Source: Myrica gale (Eukaryota; Streptophyta; Magnoliopsida; Fagales; Myricaceae). From it: DNA of 64,000 nt. A program made the position numbers and the translations under genes. The notes under the pieces are model-generated. The model ran no database searches. It was not told where the DNA came from and saw nothing but the letters and a program-made list of their open reading frames with translations. Location of the stretch: the NCBI GenBank assembly GCA_963930655.1, contig OZ005621.1:8357001-8421000 (forward strand), read 5' to 3'. Shown one piece after another: positions 45,601 to 57,878 of this stretch (position 1 is the first letter of the stretch; every line of letters starts with the position of its first letter).

Positions 45601-48600
45601 TTCGGGGACTGGGCTGGGGTCCTGTCCTTGCCGGCGTGAATGTCTCGGGTCTCTCGGCGGGGGACCTGTCCTTGCTGGCGATGGAAGAGTCTGCCTTTGT
45701 GGAGACGGGGAATGCCGATGAGGGCTTGGGATCTTCTGGAATGGAGTCCTCCTATTGACACTATTCTAGTGGCTTCGGTATAGCCCCTTGTACTGTTGAC
45801 ACTATTCTAATAAGATTGTCTTGCTTATAAAAAAAAGGTTGGGAGTGCGGTGGGTGGGTGTAGGACCCTTCAGAGGAGAACGACTTATGGTTTTAGTCTT
45901 TGGAGGTTTATTAGCAAAGGGTGGGATACTTTCAGCCCAAACATTCAGTTTGAGGTGGGGAGAGGCAATAGTGTTCATTTTTGGAGTGATCATTGGTGTG
46001 GGGAGAGACCCTTGAGGCTTGTTTTTCCGTCCCTCTATGCTTTGGCTAGAGATAGGGGAGCTATGGTGGCTGATTATTGGGTGGAGAATTCTGGTTTGGG
46101 TGCTTGAGATATTCAGTTCGTAAGGGCAGCAAATGATTGGGAAATGGAGGTGTTGTCGACCTTCTTCTCCCTTCTTGGGATATTCTGTGGCCTTGACGGG
46201 TAAGGTTGAAGATAGGATGTGCTGGAGGGGTACTAAGAATGGTATATTCTCGGTGAAATCAATGTATGTGACTCTATCTTGCAGCCCTTATGTGGCTTTT
46301 CCCTGGAAGCCAATTTGGCGGTCCGTTGTCCCTTTGAGAGTCTCCTTCTTTGCATGGGAGGCTACCCATGGAAGAATCTTGACCATCGATAACTTGAGGA
46401 AAAATGGTCTTTATTTACTTGACTGGTGCTTTCTTTGCAGGTGCAATGGGGAAATCGTGGTTCATATTTTCCTTCAATGTGCAGTTGTTAGGGATTTGTG
46501 GTCTCATGTGTTCAACATTACAAATTTTTATTGGGTAATGCCTTCTAGGGTGATGAAATTGATGTTTTGCTGGAAGCGGAAGTTCAATAACCCTTTTGCT
46601 TTGAGGGTGTGGATGTTTATCCCTATGTGCATCTGCTGGGTTCTTTGGAGGAAATGAATGATAGATGTTTCGAGAATACCTTTTTGTCTTTAGAGGGATT
46701 AAGGGGAAAATTTTTGAGTACTCTATTTCTTTGGGTCAATTCGGTGTTGGACAGTCCTTTTTCTGATGTATCTTATTTTATTAGCTTTTGTAGCTTGTCT
46801 GGATTAAGTATTCAATATTCCTTGTGTTGTTACCTCCTTCAGTTATTCAATAAAGCTTGTCTTACTCATCAAAACATAAAAAAGACATGTCTGCAATCTG
46901 TCTCATATTTAACTAATGAGGAACAACCACTAAAAGACACCCTGTAACTGCCTTGCTTCAAACCAGACTACGGGGAGATCAACGACACATTCAAGTCCAA
47001 ATATCTCTACTTTCAACCGCTCATGCTTTTGAGAAAAACACTTTGATTTTAATGAAGGTAAGAGTTCATACATGCTTCTTTATCAGATGCATCCAATAAT
47101 AATATTAGTGAGCTTCTTTTACTGAACCATACTTCATCTCTTTGTTTTGAACCTCAACGAAATATCAAGTAGGAGTTTTACTATATACCATCTAGTCAAC
47201 AAGCATCATAACCCTGTTCATTATAAACCTCAGACCAAAGGTGATCAAACATTTCATTGGGGTTCTCTGGCATAAAGCAGATGAAATAGTAAGACTATAG
47301 AAGTATCAGAGTGAAATAGTAAGACTATAGAAGTTCCTAGCAGTTTCAGGCATTGCAGCAGCATTTTAGGAACAATTAGTTGGGGCTAAGTGGCATTGCA
47401 GTAATGTCCAGTAGATCCTGTTAAAGCTGTTGAGTGCTAATAGTAGTTGTGGGTTGTTAACTGGAAAAATGAAAAACCATGTGGACTGTAGTTTGAGAGG
47501 ACAACAACATAACTAGAGTCAAAAATAAAATCTTAATGCAATTTGAGGGTCCTCACACACAAGGGATCGTCCCAGATATGATAAGTACAGTGCTTTTGGA
47601 CCTTAGCGCTGAGACGTGAATGGATAATTTAAACTCCCGTCTCGAATAAATCCTCCACAAGATGTCAATAGTGATAGTAGTAATACTTGAAAAGTCCAAC
47701 GGTTTATCGTATAGTGGAGTCTTCATTCTTCAAAGGACATTACATAGGTCAATTTTGTTTTGATAGACACGGCACTTCATAGGCAGTGTTACTGGCCATG
47801 TAGATTCCATTACATAGGTTAATGACCTTGATATAATTTTTTTAAACCAAATATGGGTTCCTCTATATAGGTGTGTTAGCTAGAAAGCTATTTAATTTAC
47901 AGCCTGTGGCTGCTTTATCTATAGAGTATGTGCCAACCATAGATGCAATAAAAGTGATATCTTATGCAAGAATTGTTTTAGACTTATTTCATTCATGATA
48001 TCTATCTAGTTATGAATCTAAGTCAATTCTCGTGTTCATGTTCAAGCACTCCTCGGACCCAATTTGTGTTGCAGTTTGTGAGATTCCTTAAGAACTTTGG
48101 TGGAGGTTTTTCTGAAGGAGGCTTCTCAAGAAGAATTAATATGACTTTACTGAAGGTAGATAATCGATTCTAATTCCTCAATTTCTATCATATCATCTCT
48201 GAAGAATAGAGAAGCAAAGAGTGGCGTGATCTTGCATAAATAATACTTCTAAGCTGTGTGTGTAGATATTTGTACTAAGGATGTAGTAGCTCAGCCCGGA
48301 AAGAAAAGTAGGGCTTTAGTCAAAATGGGGGCTTTAGGCTGTGTTTGGGCCAAAGAAAGCTTCTCATGCGGGAGTGGACCAGTAGTTCTGGAGGCAGAAG
48401 GATGCTTGGCGGACCTTGAGTGTATTGGCAGAATAGGGTTTGAATCAGCGTACCCTCCCATACTCAATTCTAGCTTTTGGATTCAAAAGCTTGAGATGAT
48501 GATACCTGGGACTCTAAAAGGATAGAAGTTAGGTACACCTTCCAAAACCATTACAGTCCAAATGATGAAAGAACTCTGTTCCCACTCCATCCAGTGACGT

Positions 48601-49326
48601 GTCCTTTTATCTGTCATTGAGAACGCCTCCTTATTCAAACCTTCGAATATTCGATATCCATATTGGAAAAGTGCTCAAACAGAAAACAAGAAACAAACTG
48701 GCTAATAGTCTTCACCACAGAAGATGAAAGATTTCAGTTCGACACGCCAATTGGTAAAATAATAGAAGGGCATCCATACAAATAGAAATAAAAAAATTTC
48801 GTGTTCAGGAACAGCAACAAAAATATCCACGAAATAAATGAAGGGGAAAAAAAAACCCAGGAGGTTCTTTGTGTTTTTGGTGACAGATTATATGCATACA
48901 ATGTTTATCCGAATACTACAAGCTCAAGAATCACTTACTTGTTACCATTCCAGCCCACCACCAAGGTTCATACAAGTATGAATAACCTCCCGAACCTGAT
49001 CAAATTAGAGCCAAGCATTCAACGACCAAGTATCAACAAGAAATATCTCGTTCCCGGGCGTTTAGTATCTATCAATGGTGAATTCATAAGCATAGCAAAC
49101 TCACAAAACATCCTCTATTCATGTAACCTGTGGATGCCGTTGGAAGTAACATACGGATTAAGATAAACAAAATAAAAGATGAGAAACGGGATATTGAACC
49201 TGCTCTGGTTCCTCTGTTCCCAGCTTTTTTAAGACCTTTCTTCTTAATAATAAAGCTAGACCCAATGAAAATGCTTGATGAGACGGCCAAAATAAGCCCA
49301 TGAAGATTGTCGGACGATAATCCCAT
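39642..49326 (-). CDS. NIPA-type magnesium transporter (322 aa, 8 exons)
   Basis: The minus-strand exons are 49326-49200, 48995-48939, 42969-42879, 42732-42572, 41858-41731, 41642-41505, 40757-40665 and 39815-39642. All phases match and borders are GT-AG. The protein starts [20 protein letters not shown], shows [45 protein letters not shown] and [17 protein letters not shown], then HAPQER, and ends in a hydrophilic tail. These are hallmarks of the DUF803/NIPA family of about nine-helix membrane Mg2+ transporters, related to the DMT superfamily. The length is slightly short of the usual 325-345. Intron 2 is about 6 kb because it holds a LINE with a nested insert. Substrate and location (plasma or endosomal membrane) are known from the family, not shown here. 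Confidence 0.92.
42115..42245. repeat. Fragment related to the 62009-62496 MITE
   Basis: TCTTAGAGGGGTATTTCAATCATTTTACATG here parallels TCTTAGAGGGGTATTCTGGTCATTTTTTTGTG at 62329, followed in both by a TTAA(C/T)GTCT block and an AT-rich upstream part. It lies in intron 4 of the NIPA gene, and no clear terminal repeats or TSD were found. Confidence 0.4.
43767..46881 (+). mobile_element. L1-like LINE in NIPA intron 2, interrupted by a second retroposon
   Basis: Flanks AAGAAATGTCTGC (43754-43766) and AAGACATGTCTGC (46882-46894) match at 12 of 13 positions. The plus strand, antisense to the host gene, encodes the end of a reverse transcriptase with the catalytic box as FANDT instead of the usual FADDT (about 44005-44022), [30 protein letters not shown] and [11 protein letters not shown]. 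After the nested insert it continues with the zf-RVT part ([37 protein letters not shown]). It ends in an AATAAAGCTTGTCTTACTCATCAAAA tail. The 5' part is missing and several frames are broken. Confidence 0.88.
44641..45833 (+). mobile_element. Retroposon nested inside the LINE, with 19-bp TSD
   Basis: AAAGGTTGGGAGTGCGGTG occurs at 44622-44640 and again at 45834-45852, the second copy following an A-rich tail. The 3' end (TAGCCCCTTGTACTGTTGACACTA...CTTGCTTATAAAAAAA) resembles the 3' ends of the LINEs at 30490 and 46880, so it is likely a LINE-family derivative. Its body has short frames such as [20 protein letters not shown] followed by GRLKSGW, reminiscent of LINE ORF1 / DUF4283-associated sequence. 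No RT is present. Confidence 0.85.
46895..48938. other. Remainder of NIPA intron 2
   Basis: No exon or defined transposon was recognised. A short tandem duplication of GAAATAGTAAGACTATAGAAGT lies at about 47285-47335. The open frame at 48256-48525 has no recognisable domain. Confidence 0.35.
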
Positions 49327-49754
49327 TGCTGAGAAAAGAAGAAGAAGAAGAAGATACAATAGGAAAAGATTTTATATTCGCAGGGCCAAGCAATCCAGTG
49401 CGAGTTCCTGCACCCATCAAATCCGAATTAGTAACAAGCCCTTACTCACAAGCAGGATCCCAAAAAGACAGAGACAAATACACACAAATACAAAGCTGCA
49501 TGTACAGATCTCGCAGATATAATCTTTGAGCTCAGCCGTTACATATATAAAGTGACAATGAAGCAAAAAAAAAGACCACACCTTCTTGGACCGCTGCAAA
49601 ATGCGAATGGAGCTAAAATCTCACGTCCGTCATTTCAAGCATTTGATCGAGTTTATTCAGTTGGAGGTTGAATCCTACGATAGTAGTGGTGCGAACAATA
49701 ATGTTAGGTGACCCAAGTTCTATGATCGTATTGGGTTGTGTAACTGTGTTCATG

Positions 49755-49756
<2 letters not shown>

Positions 49757-49798
<42 letters not shown>

Positions 49799-49824
49799 GG
49801 AGAGAGCCCGAGTGAGAGAGAGAG
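49757..49824 (+). repeat. (GA)n microsatellite upstream of the NIPA start
   Basis: About 16 uninterrupted GA units are followed by interrupted GAGAGAG runs, about 430 bp upstream of the NIPA start codon. On the transcribed (minus) strand this is a CT-rich tract in the promoter or 5' UTR region, a common position for such repeats in plant genes. It is probably polymorphic. Confidence 0.9.
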
Positions 49825-50199
49825 AACGGAGTTTGGGATATTAGGGAGGCTGAAAGACGCAACGGTAAGTCCGTTACGTTTGCGTGTCAGGATTCAGGAG
49901 TGAAGGGTTAAAACAAATGGGAAACTTTTTAAGATGGGCTCCGCATCCCGCGTTTCTCTCCTCGTATGGCTGGGTCCTTCGTCATCGTTTTTATATATTT
50001 CCCATATTGCCCAACAATTATTTTCTGATTTTTTTATTAATTTGTAGAGAAAAAAAAGGAAATATCGAGTGGAGTTTTTTTTCCTAAGCTATCGAGTGGA
50101 GTTGATAGGACCCATTAGGCATATTCTTTAATCCGCCTATATTAAAAAAAGTATATTCTTAAATCCGTCTCTAAATTGAAAATTCTTTCTTCTTTATAG

Positions 50200-50555
50200 T
50201 AGAGATGCACAAACGGAAATCTAGTCCGATTAGATTTTCAATTGTGCTTATATGGAAGACCGGACCGAACCACTTATAAGTTGTCCGATCTAGTCTAATG
50301 CGGTCCGGACCGGTTTCATTTTTTTCCAATTTTTTTAGATTAATTTCGAAGTGGGAATGACATATAAAAATGTAGAATTTTAGTTTAGGTTAAAACTAAA
50401 CTTTTTAAGTTTGTAATTTGTATTTAAAATATATAAAAAAACATTTTTTTATTTATATTAATAAATCCAGTCCGGACCGGATTGTCAAAATGTATGAACC
50501 GGAACGTAAAACCGATCCGATTTTGTGGTCTGCGATCCGATTTTATTCCGCCCTA
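50200..50555. mobile_element. hAT-type MITE (356 bp) with perfect 8-bp TSD
   Basis: CTTTATAG flanks the element exactly (50192-50199 and 50556-50563). The ends TAGAGATGCACAAACGG and (reverse complement) TAGGGCGGAATAAAATCGG are imperfect inverted repeats, and the interior is filled with CCGGACCGG / TCCGATT motifs. The organisation parallels the element at 8022-8346 but uses a different internal motif, so it is a separate family. Confidence 0.88.
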
Positions 50556-50563
50556 CTTTATAG

Positions 50564-53500
50564 CTTTTCTGCGTCACATACCCCCAAAACACTACTTCTT
50601 CCACGTTATTTATTGCGTGGATTATCTCTACGGTTAGTTCTACCAATGCAAGAAACAGTCACTAGATGCCAACTAATAAATCTGTGATGCACGTTATGCA
50701 CAAAATTTGTGCAAAATTAGCAAAATATCAGAGTCTAAGTGTACGTAATCCCTCCACAATATAAGCTTTTAAGATTCTATGCTTAGTGTTGTAAAAGATC
50801 TTATAATTTATTCTATATATGTATATTATAAATACGTTTTACAGTCTCTAATTATGTAGCTTTTGATACTTAGCACCTTTAATTGTTATTTTTGTCACAT
50901 TATACTTACTAACTATGAATTTCAACAATTTGCATTCTTCGTTACAATTATTTTAATAAAAAGTGATTTTTTTGACAATTATATTTCTATGAGAGTGAAA
51001 AGAATATTTATCGTTGTTCCTGACAATTTGGTTCTTGTAGTTTTAATTTCAAAACAAAATAGTTACCCATTAACAATTTGTTACAAATTAGTCCTTGGGA
51101 CCTTTCTCAATTAACAACTAATTGTAGCAAATATGTTAAGCTTTTATAAGTTTTGTTAGGTATGTGAGATGAACATCATATTTATTCTTGTGATAATTAA
51201 AGCAATTATATTTAATTACCTGTATTACGCCTATTAATTCGATTAGTTCTTATAAGGTTAAATCTTCCTTGACAAACATCGATATATATAACTGAAAAAT
51301 TAAAAACCGGTTCATCTGCAAAACGTTAATAATTAACTTATGGTTTTAATTTCTTTTTGTTTGTTTTTAAAGTTTACTGATTGAATTTTCGATTGGATTC
51401 TAAAGAAAATCGAAATTTGATCATGCAATTGAAAGTCGTTTAAGTAATATGGACATATTGAAAAAGGTTGCATTAGATATAATTTGATTAAACTTGCAAT
51501 ACATGCATAGTTATTTCTAATTGAGAGTTAAAGATTTATAAGTAACATCTCTAAATTAAAAATTACATATGATTCACTTCAATTTTCTTGTGTAATTTAG
51601 AAAGAGACAAACATAGTATACAAGTCTTATACTATTTAATAAGAAATTGTACCGACTTGACATAGTCGATAAATTGCATGATATTTAGCATAATAAATAT
51701 GTTTTACGTATGTAAAATAATATTAGAGATAATGTGATATATTGGTTGACTCTATTTCTTCCTATATGTTTATTTTCTTTAACTATTATGAGTTTCGAGA
51801 CTTCACACATTATGTAATTACGTACCTATTTCTTGTCAAATTTAAATATGGAATTGATTACTAACTGGGTGTACATATTATATGTACAACTTTGGTATAA
51901 AATTTGCTTACGTACTAGCCCAGATACGCTTCCTATGCCACAGTTGGAGTTGTAAAATTAGCGACGTGCTGCATGAACGGAAGTATATACTCTTTCTGCA
52001 GATCATGTGCTTTGATGAAAGGTCGAGACCATGACGTAGTCACGATGCTATCTGTAACCTTATCCTTCCCTTAATAATTTACTTTATATGGCAACATCAG
52101 ACGTAAACCCTAAAATTGCTCCCAGTTTATATGAGCCCTTATGTTCTTGTCCAAATCTTCTTATGTCATTGGATTCTCTGGTGGTCAATATTGTTGGTAC
52201 TGTGGTAAAAAGGCTTGTTTATTGAACAATAGTTATGGCTCAAATTAAATATTCTGCAGCATGAGGTGCTTCTATGGCTATGTCTAAGGAGAGTTCAGAG
52301 TTGCTACATCGATCGTCTCCTCCCCACTTTTTGCTTAGAAAAAAAAATGTATGTTGCATACACGTAGGTTTTAACCCTAGATGCTTAATGATTGAGGATC
52401 AAGAAGAAAGAAGGATTAAATTTATTCTCACAATCGACCTCGCAAGGATTTTGGATAATTTGATGAAAACAAAACAACAATCATAGGTTAAAAAAAACGA
52501 AGCAATTGGATCAAGTCATTATATAGGGACTACCTCTCTTGAACTAGTGGTGGTACAAATTATAAATTAATAAATCTAAATTACCAAATTCATCTTTATT
52601 AATATAGAAGGAGAAATCATTAGCTTTCCACAAGTCAAGCTTCACATAAAATACGAGAAAAGAGAAAACTCTTTATCTTTGCATGCGTAGATGATCTAGA
52701 TGCTCAAAGAGTTTGATTGCAGATCGATCATACAGTACTACAACTAGTATTGGATTGTGCGGGTTAGCTGCTCAATTAGTTCACTTATTTGCACTCTGTA
52801 TGATGTTTGGATCCCATTCCTCTCTCCCTTAATTAATCAAGAAAAAAAACTAGCATTAAATTAGCAAAAATCTATACGGTTAATTAAGTTACCTTGGTAG
52901 GCTTCTCAACACGTACTGTAAGTTCAAAAAGTCTGACTGCAGGATCTGAAGGGATAGAATAATTGTCAAGGCAAAGAACTAGTGCACTTGTATTGCCAGA
53001 AGTAGAGAGAATTGGACTTGTAAACCCCTATTTGCTGTTAAGGGGGAGAGTACAACAAGTAAAGAACATTAATGTTTTGGCCATTCGCTTAGGTGGGCAG
53101 TCTTTTTTTTTTTGGTAGGTGGGCAGTCCTTGTTTGAAAGCGAGGCAACTTTGCAAGTTCTTCTTGGAGTCTTTCTTTCGAAGGGTAGCTAGTGACCGTT
53201 TATTGGCCAGGGGACCAAGGTTCTTTGCGACCTCTTTTGCTTAGAAATACGGGGAGATATGGACCGGACAGTGAGAGGCGTCAAAAGAATGAAGCAAAGG
53301 AATGCGATTTTTATTTCAAGACATACTTTTCTTTTTTCCATTTTTTTCTTTCTCTATTTTAAGACATAATTGATCTTAATTAAAAGGTAATAGGCATTTG
53401 GAAGGAGATTTTTAAACTTAGAAATACAGTTGAAGGAAAAATGAAATACTTAGCCCGGAATAGCTAGATAGTTGGAAGGAATTAAGGACGAGCTTCTATT

Positions 53501-53639
53501 CCTAAACGAATAAGTATGAGTTCAAATCTTACTGCCTGAGTAAGTCCTTTTAACTTAAATGATATTTGAAGTATTCAGTTAGTTCAAGTGCCTAGGTTTA
53601 TTGTCGCGCTCCGAGTCAATTAATGTGTTTCTCAACTAG
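50564..53639. other. AT-rich intergenic DNA, no gene seen
   Basis: There are no exons with recognisable protein content. The short frame at 52274-52486 shows nothing known. A pol III B-box-like GAGTTCAAATCTTA near 53517 may be a SINE remnant but is unsupported by other features. Confidence 0.35.
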
Positions 53640-53812
53640 AGGCTGTTCGGTATACAGAAATCCTCAGGATTTTTTTGAATTCTCAGAATACAAAATATTC
53701 TACAACCAAACATCATTCTTAACACTACATGAAAATAACTAAAACACGCATACCAATAAAGTTAACATCACCTAAAAATTCTCAAAATACACCCAAACCG
53801 AACAGCCTCTTA
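53640..53812. mobile_element. PIF/Harbinger (Tourist-like) MITE (~173 bp)
   Basis: Perfect inverted termini GAGGCTGTTCGG and CCGAACAGCCTC enclose an AT-rich core. The neighbouring CTA and TTA could be a slightly diverged 3-bp target duplication. The GGCTGTTCGG end is of the GGCTCTGTTTGG type typical of Tourist-like elements. Confidence 0.65.
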
Positions 53813-54841
53813 AGCCAAACTGGTTGGAGCTTCCTACACAAAGGTCGGGTGCAAAAATTTATTTCGTTACTTACAAAGATTTAAATACTTAAATACATCA
53901 TATATTTCAAAGTTGGATATCGACAACGCTTAATATTCTTTGTCTATCTTAACTAGTTATGGTTCTTGTACAAACCTGTAATTAGGAGAGAACAATGTGC
54001 TTAGTTTTAATCAGGTGTTTATGATGGGAAGTTAGGTTCCCATCTGATATGAACAATTACTACACTAATTGCCGATAGACAACTTGAAATCCATAAAGAT
54101 ATTTATTCAATAATAATTACTGTTTATGATAATGTCTAAACCTAATCACTTTATAATATGCAATATAAAGGACAGAGATATCTAATATTATATTTCCCCA
54201 CTAGAATCTTATTTTAAGATATATTATAAAAGGTGTTCAACATTCAAGTGATCTTAATGGGGACAATATTGTTGGCATCTCGTACAACCAATCAGTTTTT
54301 TTTTTAAAAATAAAATAAAATAGAGCCTGCAATTTTCCAATTCAAGTTAGTGATTCAATCCATGGAAACAACCCATCTAACCAGGCTTTTAAGGTGGAGG
54401 GGGAGATCACCTACAAAGCAATCTTAACTACTGTCAGCAAAAACTGATCAACAAGTCATCAACACTAGCGTTTCAGTACCCCATGACTTTGGTGACTAAT
54501 ATATACAACGGCCACCTGTAAAATAATTAATTATAAATTTATTAAGTTACACTTGCATTGAGTCAGCTTAATTATCTTTTAGATCACTCTAATTCAATTA
54601 CTTAAATGTACTTACGTAACATATTGGTGATGATCATTGACCAACTGGCAACTATATATGGCGGTTATCCTGTGCGAGCTTAGATAATATAGAAGTAACC
54701 TTCTACGTATCTAAACAAATATACAATATTATATTATTATTAATATTATATATATACACGTATAATTCAAAGTCACGTACGTTTTACATGTTAAGTAGTA
54801 TTAACACTATGCATTGATATATATATATATATCTATAAAGA

Positions 54842-55123
54842 AATTTACAAATCACACACTAGTTTTTAACTCATTTTTTAAAAACTTAATTGGATTTAAT
54901 TTTTTTTTTATTTTTTTAAAATATATATATATTTTTATTTATTTTAATGAGATGTGTCACATTGCGATTGAGCGGGATGAATTTTTCATTAAATAAGTCT
55001 AACGCCGTTGGGTCGAGTGAGTTTTGATACCAAAATAACAAATCTAGTAAGCGTTTTTAAATTTTTTAAAACCTAATAAGTTTTTTTAAAATGCCCTAAA
55101 ACTTAGTGTGTGGTTTATAAATT
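54842..55123. mobile_element. MITE with ~45-bp inverted ends (~282 bp)
   Basis: The left end AATTTACAAATCACACACTA and the right end TTAGTGTGTGGTTTATAAATT are inverted, and both continue into GTTTT...CATTTTTTAAAAACTTA and its complement. The superfamily and TSD are unresolved because the flanks are A/T runs. Confidence 0.6.
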
Positions 55124-55787
55124 AAAAAAAAAAAAGATTTACGTCACTGACGTACCTATTTGGTTCTTGGGTTTTGACCCATTTTAATAAATAATTCTTG
55201 AGTTTGCAATTTTTATAAAATAAGTTTTTTCATTAAACTTATATCTATAAAATTTAACTATTTACACGTCAGTTTCAACCATAAGTTGACACGTGTCATA
55301 CAAAACTAAAATTCAATAAAAGAAAAAATCTTAATTTTTTTCATATTTCTTTGTTTTAAAAAAAAATTTATTTAAAAACAAATTGATTGGAATTGATCTA
55401 TGAATCATTAGCTTTGAGAGGAATTTTAAGAGAATGATTTTTTTGACAAAAGTTTCTATGATCCATTTGAAAAACTGAACGATGATATGTTAAAATAGAT
55501 CAAATTCTCTGGACTAAATGGGCACCTGACTTAAAAGAATAATGGTATTAACACTTCTTACAAATTATCTCCCCTTCTCCTATTTGCACCACTAGAGAGC
55601 CAGTAGCTTGTTTCTCAAGTATTTTATATTTGTTATATATACAACTTTTATCTAAATTTTAAAGTCCATATCGTGGTTTCAAGTCCATATCGTGGTTTCT
55701 TGTGGCAGAGCCAGAATTGATGTCTTCGGAAGCGGAGTCACATAGAAGAATAACTGCTATGTTCAGTAATAATAAATATTCAGATTT

Positions 55788-56350
55788 TTTTAAGAAATAT
55801 TTTGAAAGTAAAATAAAAAGGGAAAGACAACTAAATAGCAAAAATCTCAAATAAGTCAACACCAACTCCAACACTATTTCACACAAATTTCAATATTTTT
55901 TTTATAGATTTTTTTAAAAAATATTTTGAAAGTAAAATAAAAAGGGAAAGACAACTAAATATCAAAAATCTCAAATAAGTCAACACCAACTCCAACACTA
56001 TTTCACACAAATTTATATATTTTTTTTATAGATTTTTTTAAGAAATATTTTGAAAGTAAAATAAAAAGGGAAAGACATCTAAGGTTGTGTTTGTGTTGTA
56101 ATATTTTTGGTATGAGAATATGTGTTGGTATTGAGTTTAGTGAAAAGGTGAAGAGAGAGATAATTTTTTATATTTTTTGTAATTTTTTATATTTTTTATG
56201 GTAGAGAGAGATATTATATTGGAGTATTTTATTAGAAGAGAGATAAAATTTTGGGAAAAATTATGGTTGCAAACGCAGCCTAAATATCAAAAATCTCAAA
56301 TAAGTCAACACCAACTCCAACACTATTTCACACAAATTTAAATATTTTTT
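55788..56350. repeat. Three-copy tandem repeat, unit ~122 bp, third copy interrupted by a MITE
   Basis: The unit runs from GATTTTTTTAAGAAATATTTTG through AAAATAAAAAGGGAAAGACA and AAAAATCTCAAATAAGTCAA to CACTATTTCACACAAATTT. Copies start at about 55785, 55908 and 56030. The third is split after GGAAAGACATCTAA by the element 56083-56280 and resumes at ATATCAAAAATC. Copies are nearly identical, so the duplication is young and predates the insertion. Confidence 0.9.
56083..56280. mobile_element. PIF/Harbinger-type MITE (198 bp) with TAA TSD
   Basis: TAA stands on both sides (56080-56082 and 56281-56283). The termini GGTTGTGTTTGTGTTG and (reverse complement of the right end) GGCTGCGTTTGCAACC are imperfect inverted repeats around an AT-rich core. 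Removing the element and one TAA restores GACATCTAAATATCAAAAATC, which corresponds to the undisturbed sister repeats at about 55830 and 55955. Confidence 0.9.
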
Positions 56351-57239
56351 TTAAAAAATATTCATAAAATTGTTTCTCTCCATTCGTTTTCACTAAACTT
56401 AAATACGTTTTTATTACAAAATTCATAAAATCATTATTCTTCACATTTTAAAAAATATTCCAATAAAAATCCACTTGCAATCAAATATTTTTAAATTTTA
56501 TCACTAACTTTTTACAAATCCCAAATGAAACTTCAATCTACGTACGCATTCACACCACTATCAAATTTTCTATAAATTTTGAGAATTCATTGTTGCCAAA
56601 TGTCATCTTAGATCATGTTGTAGAAATACCTATAATTCAATATCTATAATGCGATCCGAGAAAAGAAATAACTTCATTAATGTTTAATAAAAAATAATTA
56701 TTTTTATTTATTAATTATTATTATGCAAGTTCATCATCTAACAATTATAAAGAAAAATAATATAATATTTGCTTTGAATTGGCAGTTAAAAGAAGGGAAC
56801 TTGAGATCGAAAGAGATTGGAAGCTAAAAAGAGATAATAAACTTACATAAACCGAGAAAATGTAAAAGGGAAAAAATACGTTAAAGTTATCATATATTGC
56901 TGTAAAAGAAACTTGGCGGGGTAGATGATTTCTTTCTGTTAACTTTTTTTAAGGGTGAGACGAAATCGAGACTTTTTAAAGTGAAATTGAGATAAATAAA
57001 TAACAAAATAGAAACAAAAATTATGTCTAAAATAAGATTATGAACATGTAGATTTTATTATTTAAATTATATTCTCGAACACTTCCCTAGCCTGTGGGTA
57101 GGACTCTACTTTAATTTGAAGACCCAAAAACGTATAATATTTAATTAAAATATGCTCAATTGTAAAGTCAAGTCTTGAACTCAATCTTTAATTCTGATAC
57201 TATATGAATCTATCACATATTACAAAAGCTTAAATTTTA

Positions 57240-57606
57240 GGGATAATTACACTTTGCGCCACTTATCTTTGGGGCCATTTACAATGTGCACCCGATGTTT
57301 TGATTTTGAGACATTGAGTCTCTTATCTTCAAACATTTTTGCAATGTGCACTCATACCCGATTTGGCCGTCTAAATTGACAGATTTCTTCAAATGTGAAC
57401 CGGTCGACCGGCTCGTTGTGCCTCTCACATGAGCCAGTCAACCGCTACGTGTTAACGAAATCCGTCAATTTAGATGGCCAAATCGGGTACGGGGTGCACA
57501 TTGCAAAAATATTGAAGATAAGAGACTCAATATCTCAAAATCAAAACATCGGGGGTGCACATTGTAAATGACCCCAAAGATAAAGGGCACAAAATGTAAT
57601 TATCCC
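57240..57606. mobile_element. Long-palindrome Mutator-type MITE (367 bp) with perfect 9-bp TSD
   Basis: TAAATTTTA is duplicated exactly at 57231-57239 and 57607-57615. The two halves are near-perfect reverse complements: GGGATAATTACA, ACAATGTGCACC, TTTTGATTTTGAGA and CCGATTTGGCC on the left, mirrored on the right, meeting around a GC-rich centre near 57410. It should fold into one long hairpin. It is non-coding. Confidence 0.93.
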
Positions 57607-57878
57607 TAAATTTTATTATTCATCTCCTATGTCTCATTGCCATTTTCTAATTGTTTTGATGTATACACTAGTTATTTAGTTTATCTTTTATTCCTCATAT
57701 CTCAAGAAGGATTAAGTTAGCAATATTGGGATACTTAATTAATTCCATAGATTATCAAGTATAGATAAATATTGTTCAGAATACTAATCCAGTACTCTCT
57801 TACACTTATAACAGAATAGAAATCGTGATGTTTATATTCATACTTGGAATATATATTGATGATATCAATAATGAATCA

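Noticed and set aside
48256..48525. 89-codon frame in NIPA intron 2
   Set aside because: It begins at a non-ATG triplet, has no recognisable domain and no fitting splice sites relative to the NIPA exons, which are already complete.
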